A stretch of DNA of 64,000 bases from Saccopteryx bilineata (taxonomy: Eukaryota > Chordata > Mammalia > Chiroptera > Emballonuridae). The stretch is from contig NC_089491.1 of assembly GCF_036850765.1 (NCBI RefSeq), positions 131,432,266 to 131,496,265 on the forward strand, given 5' to 3'. Shown one piece after another: positions 46,203 to 58,116 of the stretch (position 1 is its first letter; the number at the start of each line of letters is the position of its first letter). The translations under genes were made by a program, and so were the position numbers. The notes beneath the pieces are model-generated. The model was not told the origin of the DNA. It searched no databases and saw nothing but the letters and a program-made list of their open reading frames with translations.

Positions 46203-47114
46203 GAAGAGAAAAAGATGGCAGCAGAGTAGGCGGATGCACAGATGCCTAGCTCTCACCACCAAAGTGGAATACAAATCAATTTAGGAAAAATCAGCATGAA
46301 AAACCAACTCTGAACTGCAAGAACGGCTCTCAAAAACCAAGGAGCAAAGAGGAAATCACAGGAGTCCTGGTAGGGAGTGCCTGAACCTCCTCTGCTTGCT
46401 GGAACGGAGGGGGTGGGGTGGGGCTGAGAGCCCAGAGAGGATCTGGGAGGGAGGGGAGCAGAAACTACTGCTCACAGCCACTTGCCTGGCGACCACGGAG
46501 CGAGGTGCATTGAAAGGACCAGCTTATCTCCCAGGTGAAGAGGACAGGGAGAGGGACAGACTGTGAGGGGATAAGGAATGCAGGAGAGGAGCTAAAAGGG
46601 CTGACTCATCCGTGCTGGAGGTGGCCATAGCTGGAGGAGGGACTGAACCTTTCACAAAACAGAGCTGAAGTGCTTCTGGATCAGAGATCTCCGGACATCT
46701 CTCCAGCTCCAATCAGCGCAACAAGACACAGCTAAAAACAAGAAGTGGGGAGGAGGGGCAGTAACTCAGGTCTCCATGGAGATCTGAGATACACCTCCCC
46801 CTACTGAAGCTGATAAAACACTCTGCCCCCAGTGAGACTAGCTGGCTAAAGAGGCCTTCAGAGTCTCAGGTTACACCCATCGCATTCCTGGATACAGTTT
46901 CAAGGAAGCCCCCTGCTGAGATCAGTAAACAAGACTATCACCTGTTAAGAAAACAAACAAATCAAGACTTCAAAGCTGCCCAAACCCGAAAGTGGATTAC
47001 AGATAACAGCTGATACCAACCCAAGAAGACCTAGAAATAACACAACTGAAAACTAAAGGCAGACAACACCAAGCCTAGACTCAACCAACTCTACAAATAA
47101 AACAAAAAAAGAGG
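46203..47114 (+). promoter_or_regulatory. 5' UTR/promoter of the younger L1
   Basis: Starts with AAAGATGGCAGC, a YY1-type site at 46211-46219. About 0.9 kb, shorter than the older element's 1.5 kb and without the GC-rich monomers. The first 100 bp are related to the older 5' UTR ('CCAAAGTGGAATACAAATCA'), then the two diverge. Confidence 0.75.
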
Positions 47115-48008
47115 ATGAGAAGACAAAGGAGTGCAATCCAAATGAAACCACAAGAGACACCTTCGAGAGATGAACTGAGCGATATGGAAATAATGAAACT
47201 TCCAGATGCGGAGTTAAAAATAATGATTGTAAGGATGCTTAGGGATCTTAGAACAACAATGGAGGGGCAGTATGAAAACCTAAATAAAGAAATAGCAAGT
47301 ATAAAAAAGAATCAGTTGGAGATGACAAATACAATATCAGAAATAAAGACCACAATGGAAAGAATTAAAAACAGGATAGATAGAGCAGAGGATCAAATCA
47401 GTGAGTTAGAGGACAACTGGAATGAAGGCATGAAAGCAGAGAAGAAAAGAGAAAAAAGACTCAAAAAGTCAGAGGAAACTCTTAGAGAGCTCTGTGACAA
47501 CATGAAGAGAAATAACATCCGCATCATAGGGGTTCTTGAACAAGAAGAGAAAGAACAAGGGATAGAGACTTTGTTCAATCATATGATAGCTGAAAACTTC
47601 CCTAAATTAATGCAAGAGAAACTCTCACAAATCCAAGAAGCACAGAGGACTCCATTAAAGAGAAACCCAAAGAAACCTACACCAAGACACATCATAATCA
47701 AAATACCAAAGCTAAGCGATAAAGAGAAAATATTAAAAGCTGCAAGAGAAAAAAAAGTTATTACCTACAAAGGAGCCCCCATAAGGATGACATCTGACTT
47801 CTCAACAGAAACACTTGAGGCCAGAAGGGATTGGCAAGAAATATCCAAAGTAATGCAGAACAAGAACCTACAACCAAGACTACTTTATCCAGCAAGGCTA
47901 TCGTTTAAAATTGAAGGAGAAATAAAAAGCTTCCCAGAAAAAAAACAACTCAAGGAATTCATTACAACCAAACCAATGCTGCAGGAAATATTAAGGGGCC
48001 TGGTGTAA
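47115..48008 (+). CDS. L1 ORF1 protein, intact open frame (297 aa)
   Basis: RNA-binding chaperone that coats L1 RNA in the cytoplasm. An uninterrupted frame begins MRRQRSAIQMK. Residues about 45-130 are rich in K/E heptads (coiled coil for trimerisation, e.g. RMLRDLRTTMEGQYENLNKE), followed by the RRM-like segment NNIRIIGVLE and the C-terminal domain with TPRHIIIKIPKLSDKEKIL and LQPRLLYPARLSFKIEGE. Slightly shorter than the human protein (338 aa), as in several mammals. It lies 59 bp before the ORF2 start of the same element. Whether it is translated is unknown; the element's ORF2 is dead, so at most it could act in trans. Confidence 0.9.
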   Translation: MRRQRSAIQMKPQETPSRDELSDMEIMKLPDAELKIMIVRMLRDLRTTMEGQYENLNKEIASIKKNQLEMTNTISEIKTTMERIKNRIDRAEDQISELEDNWNEGMKAEKKREKRLKKSEETLRELCDNMKRNNIRIIGVLEQEEKEQGIETLFNHMIAENFPKLMQEKLSQIQEAQRTPLKRNPKKPTPRHIIIKIPKLSDKEKILKAAREKKVITYKGAPIRMTSDFSTETLEARRDWQEISKVMQNKNLQPRLLYPARLSFKIEGEIKSFPEKKQLKEFITTKPMLQEILRGLV

Positions 48009-48067
48009 ACAGATCAAAGTGGGAAAAGAATACAGCAAAAAAAAGGAATACACCTTTAAAGAAGAAA

Positions 48068-51000
48068 ATGGCAATAAACAACTACATATCAATAATAACC
48101 TTAAATGTAAATGGATTAAATGATCCAATCAAAAGACATAGGGTAGCTGTGTGGATAAGAAAACAGGACCCATACATATGTTGTCTACACATAGATTGAA
48201 GGTAAAAGGATGGAAAAAAACGTTTCATGCAAACGGAAATGAAAAAAAAGCTGGGGTAGCAATATTTATATCAGACAAATTGGACTTTAAAACAAAGGAT
48301 ATAGTAAGAGATAAAGAAGGCCACTACATAATGATAAAGAGAGTAATTCAACAGGAAGATATAACTATTATAAATATCTATGCACCTAATATAGGAGCAC
48401 CTAAATATATAAAGCAGACTTTGATGGATTTGAAGGGCGAGATCAACAGCAATACTATATATATAACAGTAGGGGATTTCAATACCCCACTAACATCACT
48501 AGATAGATCCTCAAGAAAGAAAATTAACAAAGAAATAGCAGACTTATTGGAAACACTAGATCAACTCGATTTAATAGATATCTTCAGAACCTTTCACCCT
48601 AAAGCAGCAGAATATACATTCTTTTCAAGTGCTCATGGTACATTCTCTAGGATAGACCACATGTTAGGGCACAAAAGTGCTCTCAACAAATTTAAGAAGA
48701 CTGAAATCGTATCAAGCACTTTCTCCGATCACAATGGCATGAAACTAGAAATGAATCACAGCAGAAAAGCTCAAAAATTCTCAAACACATGGAAACTAAA
48801 TAGCAGGTTGTTAAATAATGAATGGATTAAGAATGACATCAAAGAAGAAATAAAAAAATTCCTAGAAACGAATGACAATGAGCATACAACAACTCAAAAT
48901 TTCTGGGACACAGCAAAAGCAGTGCTGAGAGGGAAGTTCATAGCACTACAGGCACACTTTCAGAAGTTAGAAAAAGCTCAAATAAACAACTTAACCCTGC
49001 ATCTAAAAGAATTAGAAAAAGAACAGCAAGTAAAGCCCAGAGCTAGTAGAAGGAAGGAAATAATAAAGATCAGAGCAGAAATAAATGACATAGAGGCTAA
49101 AGAAATAATACAGAAGATCAATGAAACTAGGAGCTGGTTCTTTGGAAAGGTAAACAAGATTGATGAACCTTTAACTAGACTCACCAAGAAAGAGAGAGAG
49201 AGGACTCAAATAAATAAAATTAGAAATGAGAGCGGAGAAATAACAACTGACACAACAGAAATACAAAATATTGTAAGAAAATACTATGAAGAATTGTATG
49301 CCAAAAAACTAGACAACCTAGATGAAATGGACAAATTCCTTGAAACATACAATCTTCCAAAAATCAATCTGGAAGAATCAGAAAACCTAAACAGACCGAT
49401 TACAACAAAGGAGATCAAAACAGTTATCAAAAAACTCCCAACAAAGAAAAGTCCAGGGCACGATGACTTCACAACAGAATTCTACCAAATATTCAAAGAA
49501 GAACTAACTCCTATCCTTCTCAAACTATTTCAAAAAATTCAAGAGGAAGGAAGACTTCCAAGCTCCTTTTATGAGGCGAGCATAATTCTGATTCCAAAAC
49601 CAGGCAAAGACAACACAAAGAAAGAAAATTATAGGCCAATATCTCTGATGAATATAGATGCTGAAATCTTCAACGAAATATTAGCAAACCAGATTCAGCA
49701 ATATATGGAAAAAATCATACACCATGATCAAGTGGGATTTATTCTGGGGAGGCAAGGCTGGTACAATATTCGTAAATCAATCAATGTGACTCATCACATA
49801 AACAAAAAGAAGGAGAAAAACCATATGATAATTTCAATAGATGCAGAAAAAACATTTGATAAAATCCAGCACCCATTCATGATCAAAACTCTCAGCAAAG
49901 TGGGAATACAGGGAACATACCTCAACATGATAAAAGCCATCTATGAGAAACCCACAGCCAACATCATACTCAATGGGCAAAAATTAAAAGCAATACCCTT
50001 AAGATCAGGAACAAGGCAGGGGTGCCCCCTTTCACCACTCTTATTTAACATGGTCCTGGAAGTCCTAGCCACAGCTATCAGACAAGAAGAAGAAATAAAA
50101 GGAATTCAAGTGGGAAAAGAAGAAGTAAAACTATCATTATTTGCAGATGATATAATACTGTATATAGAAAACCCTAAAGTCTCAGTCAAAAAGCTACTGG
50201 ACCTGATAAATGAATTCAGCAAAGTGGCTAGATATAAAATCAATACTCAGAAATCAGAGGCATTTTTATACACCAACAATGAACAGTCAGAAAAAGAAAT
50301 TAAGAAAACAATCCCCTTCAAAATTACAACCAAAAAAATAAAGTACCTAGGAATAAACTTAACCAAGGAGACTAAAGACTTGTATTTGGAAAATTACAAA
50401 GCATTGATAAAAGAAATCAAGGAAGATACAAACAAGTGGAAGCATATACCGTGCTCATGGTTAGGAAGAATAAACATCATTAAAATGTCTATATTACCCA
50501 AAGCAATCTATAAATTCAATGCAATACCAATTAAAATACCAAATGACATACTTCAAAGATATAGAACACATATTCCAAAAATTTATATGGAACCAAAAGA
50601 GAACACGAATAGCCTCAGCAATCTTAAAAAAGAAGAATAAAGTGGGAGGTATCACACTTCCTGATATCAAGTTATACTACAAGGCCATTGTACTCAAAAC
50701 AGCCTGGTACTGGCATAAGAACAGGCATATAGATCAATGGAACAGAACAGAGAACCCAGAAATAAACCCACAGTTCTATGGACAACTGATATTTGACAAA
50801 GGAGGTAAGGAAATACAATGGAGTAAAGACAACCTCTTTAACAAATGGTGTTGGGAAAATTGGACAGCTACCTGCAAAAAAATGAAACTAGATCACCAAC
50901 TTACATCATTCACAAAAATAAACTCAAAATGGATAAAAGACTTAAATGTAGGCCGTGAAACCATAAGCATCTTAGAAGAAAACATAGTAAGCTCTCCGAC

Positions 51001-51853
51001 ATCTCTCGCAGCGATACATTTGCTGATTTATCTCCACGGGAAGTGAAATAAAAGACAGGATAAACAAATGGAACTATATCAAACTAAAAAGCTATGCACA
51101 GCTAAAGACAACAAGAACAGAATAAAAAGACAAACTACACAATGGGAGAACATATTTGACAATACGTCTGATAAGGGGTTAATAACCAAAATTTATAAAG
51201 AACTCGTAAATCTCAACACCAGGAAGACAAACAATCCAATCAGAAAATGGGCAAAAGGCATGAATAGACACTTCTCCAAAGAGGACATACAGATGGCCAA
51301 CAGGCATATGAAAAAATGCTCAACATCACTAATCATTAGAGAAATGCAAATTAAAACCACAATGAGATATTACCTCACACCAGTCAGAATGGCGCTCATC
51401 AACAAAACAACACAGAATAAGTGCTGGCGAGGATGTGGAGAAAAGGGAACCCTCCTGCACTGCTGGTGGGAATGCAGACTGGTGCAGCCACTGTGGAAAA
51501 CAGTATGGAGATTCCTCAAAAAACTGAAAATCAAACTGCCTTTTGACCCCGCTATACCACTTTTAGGAATATACCCCAAGGACACCATAGAACAGCTTGA
51601 AAAGGAGAAATGCACCCCCATGTTTGTGGCAGCATTGTTCACAATAGCGAAGATCTGGAAACAACCCAAGTGTCCATCAGAGGACGAGTGGATTAAAAAG
51701 CTTTGGTACATATATACTATGGAGTACTACTCAGCCATAAGAAATGATGACATCGGATCATTTACAATAACATGGATGGACCTTGATAACATTATACAGA
51801 GTGATATAAGTAAATCAGAAAAAAAACTAAGAACTACATGTATCCATACATAG
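48068..51853 (+). pseudogene. L1 ORF2 of the younger element, broken
   Basis: ORF2p is the endonuclease and reverse transcriptase of L1. From ATG 48068 the frame stops at a TGA (48197-48199) after 43 codons because 28 bp present in the older copy are missing at about 48188. That deletion removes the endonuclease stretch with the catalytic Glu (QEIHL in the older copy). The rest of the endonuclease and the reverse transcriptase, including FADD at 50140-50151, stays open to 50640; a one-base gain near 50540 and small losses near 50980-51050 break the C-terminal part (open pieces 50519-51046 and 51068-51853). Confidence 0.9.
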
Positions 51854-51899
51854 AAGGGACATAAAAATGAGACTCAGAGACATGAACAAGAATGTGATG

Positions 51900-51965
51900 G
51901 CAACAGGGGTGGGGGTGGGGGGTGGGGGGATGGGGTGAAGAAGGAGAGAGGGGTTGGGGGAGGGG
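51900..51965 (+). other. G-rich tract in L1 3' UTR, possible G-quadruplex
   Basis: Runs such as GGGGTGGGGGGTGGGGGG with several further GGG blocks. Equivalent tracts occur at 55950-56005 and, on the minus strand, at 23930-23995. Confidence 0.6.
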
Positions 51966-52149
51966 AGGGGCACAAAGAAAACTAGATAGAAGGTGACAGA
52001 AGACAATTTAACTTTGGGGGAGGGGTATACAGCAAAATCAAATGTCAAAATAATCTAGAGATGTTTTCTCTCAACATATGTACCCTGATTTATCAATGTC
52101 AGTGCATTAAGTTTAATAAATAAATTAAAAAAAATAATAACCTTAAATG

Positions 52150-55100
52150 TAAATGGATTAAATGATCCAATCAAAAGACATAGGGTAGCTGCGTGGATAA
52201 GAAAACAGGACCCATACATAGGCTGTCTACAAGAGATACACCTTAAAACAAAAGATGCACATAGACTGAAGGTAAAAGGATAGAAAAAAATATTTCACGC
52301 AAATGGTAATGAAAAAAAAAGCTGGGGTAGCAATATTTATATCAGAGAAAATGGACTTTAAAACAAAGACTATAGTAAGAGATACAGAAGGTCACTACAT
52401 AATGATAAAGGGAGCAATCCAACAGGAAGATATAACCGTTATAAATATCTATACAACTAAAGTAGGAGCACCTAAATATATAAAGCGGACTTTGTTGGAT
52501 TTAAAGGGTGAGATCAATAGCAATACTATAATAGTAGGGGATTTCAATACCCCACTAACATCACTAGATAGATTCTCAAGAAAGAAAATTAACAAAGAAA
52601 CAGCAGACTTAAAGGACATACTAGATCAACTCGATTTAATAAATATATTCAGAACCTTTCACCCTAAAGCAGCAGAATATACATTCTTTTCAAGTGCTCA
52701 TGGTACAGTCTCTAGGATAGACCACATGTTAGGGCACAAAAGTGAGCTGAACAAATTTAAGAAGATTGAAATCATATCAAGCATTTTCTCTGATCACAAT
52801 GGCATGAAACTAGAAAGCAACCACAACAGAAAAACTGAAAAATACTCAAACACTTGGAAACTAAATAGCATGTTATTAAATAACGAATGGGTAAACAATG
52901 AGATCAAAGAATAAATTAAAAAATTCCTAGAAACGAACGATAACGAGCATATATCAACTCAAAATTTATGAAACACAGCAAAACAGTCCTGAAGGGAAGT
53001 TTATAGCATTACAGGCATACCTCAAGAAGCTAGAAAAAGCTCAAATGAACAACTTGACCCAGCATCTAAAAGAACTAGAAAATGAACAGCAAGTAAAGCC
53101 CAGAGCTAGTAGAAGGAAGGAAATAATAAAGATCAGAGCAAAAATAAATGAAATAGAGACTAATGAAACAATACAGAAGATCAATGAAACTAGGAGCTGG
53201 TTCTTTGAAAAGGTAAACAAGATCTATCAACCTTTAACTAGACTCACCAAGAAAAAAAGTGAGAGGACTCAAATAAATAAAATTAGTAATGAGAGCAGAG
53301 AAATAACAACTGACACAACAGAAATACAAAATATTTTAAGAAAATACTATGAAGAACTGTATGCCAAAAAACTAGACAACCTAGATGAAGTGGAGAAATT
53401 CCTTGAAACATATAATCTTCCAAAAATTAATCTGGAGGAATCAGAAAACCTAAACAGACTAATTACAACAAATGAAATTGAAACAGTTATCAAAAAACTT
53501 CCAAAAAAGAAAAGTCCTGGACCTGATGGCTTCACAAGTGAATTCTACTAAATATTCAAAGAACTGTCTCCTATTCTTCTCAAGCTATTTCAAAAAATTC
53601 AAGAGGAAGAAAGACTTCCAAGCTCCTTTTATGAGGTGAGTATAATTCTGATTCCAAAACCAGGCAAAGACAACACAAAGAAATAAAATTATAGGCCAAC
53701 ATCCCTGATGAATTTAGATGCAAAAATCCTCAACAAAATATTAGCAAACCAGATCCAGCAATATATGAAAAAAATCATATACCATGATCAAGTGGGATTT
53801 ATTCTTGGAAGGCAAGGCTGGCACAATATTCGCAAATCAATCAATGTGATTCATCACATAAACAAAAGGAAGGAGAAAAATTACATAATAATTTCAATAG
53901 ATGCAGAAAAAGAATTTGAGAAAATTTAGCACCCATTCATGATCAAAACTCTCAGCAAAGTGGAAATACAGGGAACATACCTCAACATGATAAAGGCCAT
54001 GTATGACAAACCCACAGCCAACATCATACTCAATGAGCAAAAATTAAAAGCAATCCTCTTAAGATCAGGAACAAGGCAGGGGTGCCCCCTTTCACCGCTC
54101 TTATTCAACATAGTTCTGGAAGTCCTAGATACAGCAATCAGACGAGAAAAAGAAATATAAGGCATCCAAATTGGAAAAAAGGAAGTAAAACTATCATTAT
54201 TTGCAGATGATATGATATTGTATATAGAAAACCCTAAAGTCTCAGTTAAAAAACTACTGGACCTGATAAATGAATTCAGCAAGGTGGCAGGATATAAAAT
54301 TAATACTCAGAAATCAGAGACATTTTTATACACTAACAATGAACTGTCGGAAAGAGAAATTAAGGAAGCAATCCCTTTTACCATTGCAACCCAAAAAATA
54401 AAGCACCTAGGAATAAATTTCACCAAGGAGATTAAAGACTTGTACTTGGAAAATTATAAAACATTGATAAAAGAAATCGGAAGATACGAATAAGTGGAAG
54501 CATATACCATGCTCATGGTTAGGAAGAGTAAACATTATTAAAATGTCTATATTACCCAAAGCAATATATAAATTCAATGCAATACCGATTAAAATACCAA
54601 TGACTTCACAGATATAGAACACATATTCCAAAAATTTATATGGAACCAAAAGAGAACACAAATAGCCTCAGCAATCTTGAAAAGTAAGAATAAAGTGGGT
54701 GGTATCACACTTCTGATATCAAGTTATACTACAAGACCATTGTACTCAAAACAGCCTGGTATTGGCATAAGAACAGGCATATAGATCAATGAAACAGAAC
54801 TGAGAACCCAGAAATAAACCCACACTTTTATGGACAACTGATATTTGACAAAGCAGGTAAGAGCATACATTGGAGTAAAGACAGCCTCTTTAACAAATGG
54901 TGTTGGGAAAATTGGACAGGTACCTGCAAAAAAATGAAACTAGACCACCAACTTACACCATTCACAAAAGTAAACTCAAAATGGATAAAAGACTTAAATG
55001 TAAGCCGTAAAACCATAAGCATCTTAGAAGAAAACATAGGCAGTAAGTTCTCTGGCATCTCTTGCAGCAATATGTTTGCCGATTTATCTCCACGGGCATG

Positions 55101-55905
55101 TGAAATAAAAAACAGGATAAACGAATGGGGCTATATCAAACTAAAAAGCTTCTGCACAGCTAAAGACAATAAGAACAGAATAAAAAGACAAACTACCCAA
55201 TGGGAGAATATATTTGACAATACATCTGATAAGGGGTTAATAACCAAAATTTATAAAGAACTTATAAAACTCAATACCATGAAGACAAACAATCCAATCA
55301 GAAATTGGGCAAAAGGCATGAATAGACACTTCTCCAAAGAGGACATACAGATGGTCAATAGGCATATGAAAAAATGCTCAACATCACTAATCATTAGAGA
55401 AATGCAAATTAAAACCACAATGAGATATCACCTCACACCAGTCAGAATGGCGCTCATCAACAAAACAACACAGAATAAGTGCTGGTGAGGATGTGGAGAA
55501 AAATGAACCCTCCTGCACTGCTGGTGGGAATGCAGACTGGTGCAGCCACTGTGGAAAACAGTATGGAGATTCCTCAAGAAAGTAAAAGTAGAACTGCTTT
55601 TTTACCCCGCTATACCACTTTTAGGAATATACCCCAAGGACACCATAGCACTGTTTGAAAAGAAGAAATGCACCCCCATGTTTATGGCAGCATTGTTCAC
55701 AATAGCAAAGATCTGGAAACAGCCCAAGTGTCCATCAGTGGATGAATAGATTAAAAAGGTTTGGTACATATATACTATGGAATACTACTCAGCCATAAGA
55801 AATGATGACATCGGATCATTTACAACAACATGGATGGACCTTGATTACATTATACAGAGTGAAATAAGTAAATCAGAAAAAACTAAGAACTATATGATTC
55901 CATAC
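52150..55905 (+). pseudogene. L1 ORF2 of the older element, broken
   Basis: Continuation of the ORF2 begun at 46165. It retains the QEIHL endonuclease stretch (about 52230) but has a TAG in place of a Trp codon near 52281, further stops at 52912, 53549 and 53927, and frameshifts in the C-terminal third. The FADD motif is present near 54203-54214. Open pieces: 52303-52914, 53045-53551, 53939-54160, 54212-54493, 54934-55488. Confidence 0.88.
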
Positions 55906-56175
55906 ATAGGTGGGACATAGAAATGATACTCAGAGACATGGACAAGAGTGTGGGGGTTACTGGGTGGGGAGGAAGAGAGGGTAAGGGGTGGGGGAGGGGA
56001 GGGGCACAAAGAAAACCAGTTAGAAGGTGACAGAGGACAATTGGACTTTGGGTGATGAGAATGCAGCATAATCAAATGTCAAAATAACCTAGAGATGTTG
56101 TCTCTGAACATTTGTACCCTGATTTATCAATGTCATCCCATTAAAATTAATAAAAAAAATAAAAAATAAAAAAAA

Positions 56176-57077
56176 ATAAAAGAAAAGAAGGGTTCTTTGA
56201 AGAGATATTTATACCATATTTGGAAAAACATACATTTAGCTGAGCTTAGAATATTTTGTGGCCTGTTATTTGTTGCCTAGTATTTTGTTGATATTACATT
56301 CATTCTTGAAATAGCTATGAGAGTAGATTTACAATGTCTCATCTACTGACCTCTTAGTATATGCCAGACTCTGCACTACATTCTATAATATTGTCAACAC
56401 CTACTCCATTGAAAAGAAGTACCTGTAGATTAATGAAAGCTAAGTTTGTTAAACCTTCACAAAAGGAGGGAATGAAATGTTGGCAGTCTTACTAATGACT
56501 TAGAATGGAGAGGTCAAAGGTGAATATCAATAGTGTTTGAAGGGGCATATGAGCTCAAGTGATATGAGGAGCTCTTTCAATGATGGGAGATTGAGTTTGG
56601 AGAATTTTGTAATTGTGTGTGATGTGTTTTGGTCTAGTGGAAACAGCAAGGCAGAGCTCTTAAAGAAAGTCTTGATGTATAAGCAGTTATTTGATAATGT
56701 CTAGTCAGTTGAGCAGAATATTGTCTTGAAAAGAAGGTTGCTTATTCAGTTAAGCAAACTATTTTTTAGATAAATTGATTTTCAATAATTTCTTGAAATT
56801 ATTTTCAGTAATTTTCTTGTTTGTATTATTTTCCTGGTAAAAAATTTTCTGGAACAAATAGTTAAGTCATCTTGACCCAGGTGGTCTCATGTCTGAGCCA
56901 TGGTAGTTAAGCTATATGAATGAAGGTAGGCTCAGTTCTCACTGTGACTTAGTTGTCAGCCTGTCCTATGACCTCTGACTTCTGTGTCAGTGTGGGGTCT
57001 AGTTTTTGACATGTTCTAAGCCAGACATAGAGCTTGGCTCTTCAAAACAATACATTCACACCAAGGCATTTATACTC
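56176..57077. other. Intergenic DNA, nothing assigned
   Basis: No gene or repeat family recognised. Confidence 0.5.
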
Positions 57078-57087
57078 ATTAATTCAG

Positions 57088-57293
57088 CCAGGTCTGTGGT
57101 GGCACAATGAATAGAATATTGATCTCGAATGCTGAGGTCGCTGGTTTGAAACCATAGTCTTGCCTGGTCAAGGCATATATGACAAAAAATCAATGAACAA
57201 TTAAAGTGAAGCAACTACAAGTTGATATTTCTCCCTTCTTACCTATTTCTCTCTCCTATCTCTATAAAATCAATAAATAAAAAATAAAAAAAT
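57088..57293 (+). mobile_element. Bat SINE, type C
   Basis: Short element with head CCAGGTCTGTGGTGGCACAA and 'GGTCAAGGCATATATGACAA' block. Perfect 10-bp target duplications ATTAATTCAG lie at 57078-57087 and 57294-57303. Confidence 0.9.
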
Positions 57294-57351
57294 ATTAATT
57301 CAGAATGCTTTCTAAAGGTTTCATAATGCATTGAAGTCAAGATTGACTATT

Positions 57352-58105
57352 CGCCTGACCAAGTGGTGGTGTAGTGGATGGAGTGTTGGACTGGGATGCA
57401 GAGGACCCAGGTTCGAAACCCTGAGATTGCCAGCTTGAGTGTGGGTTCATCTGGTTTGAGAAAAGCTCACCAGCTTGAGCCCAAGGTAGCTGGCTTTTGA
57501 GCAAGGGGTTACTCGGTCTCTTGAGCCCCCAGGTCAAGGCACATGTAAAAAAAAAAAACAATCAGGCCCTGGCCAGTTGGCTCAGTGGTAGAGCATCGGC
57601 CTGGCATGCAGAAGTCCTGGGTTCGATTCCCGGCCAGGGCACACAGGAGAAACACCCATCTGCTTCTCCACCTCTCCCCCTCTCCTTCCACTCTGTCTCT
57701 CTCTTCCCCTCCCGCAGCCAAGGCTCCACTGGAGCAAAGATGGCCCAGGCGCTGGGGATGGCTCCTTGGCCTCTGCCCCAGGCGCTAGAGTGGCTCTGGT
57801 CGTGGCAGAGCGACGCCCCGGAGGGGCAGAGCATCACCCCCTGGTGGGCAGAGCGTCGCCCCCCTGGTGGGCTTGCCGGGTGGATCCCAGTCGGGCGCAT
57901 GTGGGAGTCTGTCTGACCGTCTCTCCTTGTTTCCAGCTTCAGAAAAATACAAAAAACAAACAAACAAACAAAAAACCCAAAACGATCAATGAACAACTAA
58001 AGGGCTGCAATGAAAAATATATGTTTCTCATCTCTCTCCCCTCTTGTCGGTCTGTCCTTATTTGTCCCTCTCTCTGACTCTCTCTCTGTCTCTGTCAGAA
58101 AAAAA
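57352..58105 (+). mobile_element. Bat SINE, type B, containing a nested type A
   Basis: Type B sequence at 57352-57560 resumes at about 57983 ('GATCAATGAACAACTAAAGG') and ends in the CT-rich tail. Flanks GATTGACTAT at 57341-57350 and 58106-58115 are the target duplication. Confidence 0.9.
57565..57980 (+). mobile_element. Bat SINE, type A, nested in type B
   Basis: Head GCCCTGGCCAGTTGGCTCAG, B box GGTTCGATTCCC, full CpG-bearing body and an A/AAAC tail. AACAATCA and AACGATCA border it. Its open frames (up to 144 codons, both strands) have no coding meaning. Confidence 0.92.
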
Positions 58106-58116
58106 GATTGACTATC

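Larger units (their letters stand above)
46203..52132 (+). mobile_element. Full-length LINE-1 (younger) nested in ORF2 of the older L1
   Basis: A 5.93-kb element with its own 5' UTR, intact ORF1, damaged ORF2, G-rich 3' UTR (51900-51965) and A-rich tail. Target duplications AATAATAAACTTAAATG (46186-46202) and AATAATAACCTTAAATG (52133-52149) differ at one base of 17; both fit the L1 ORF2 start of the host element. Confidence 0.93.
43697..56170 (+). mobile_element. Full-length LINE-1 (older), split by a second L1
   Basis: 43697-46202 gives a monomer-bearing 5' UTR, ORF1 and the first dozen codons of ORF2; 52150-56170 gives the rest of ORF2, a G-rich 3' UTR (55950-56005) and an A-rich tail. Joined, the element would be about 6.5 kb, a normal full-length L1. 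A younger L1 (46203-52132) sits in the ORF2 start with a 17-bp target duplication. Both ORFs are broken by frameshifts and stops, so the copy is dead. Confidence 0.92.
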
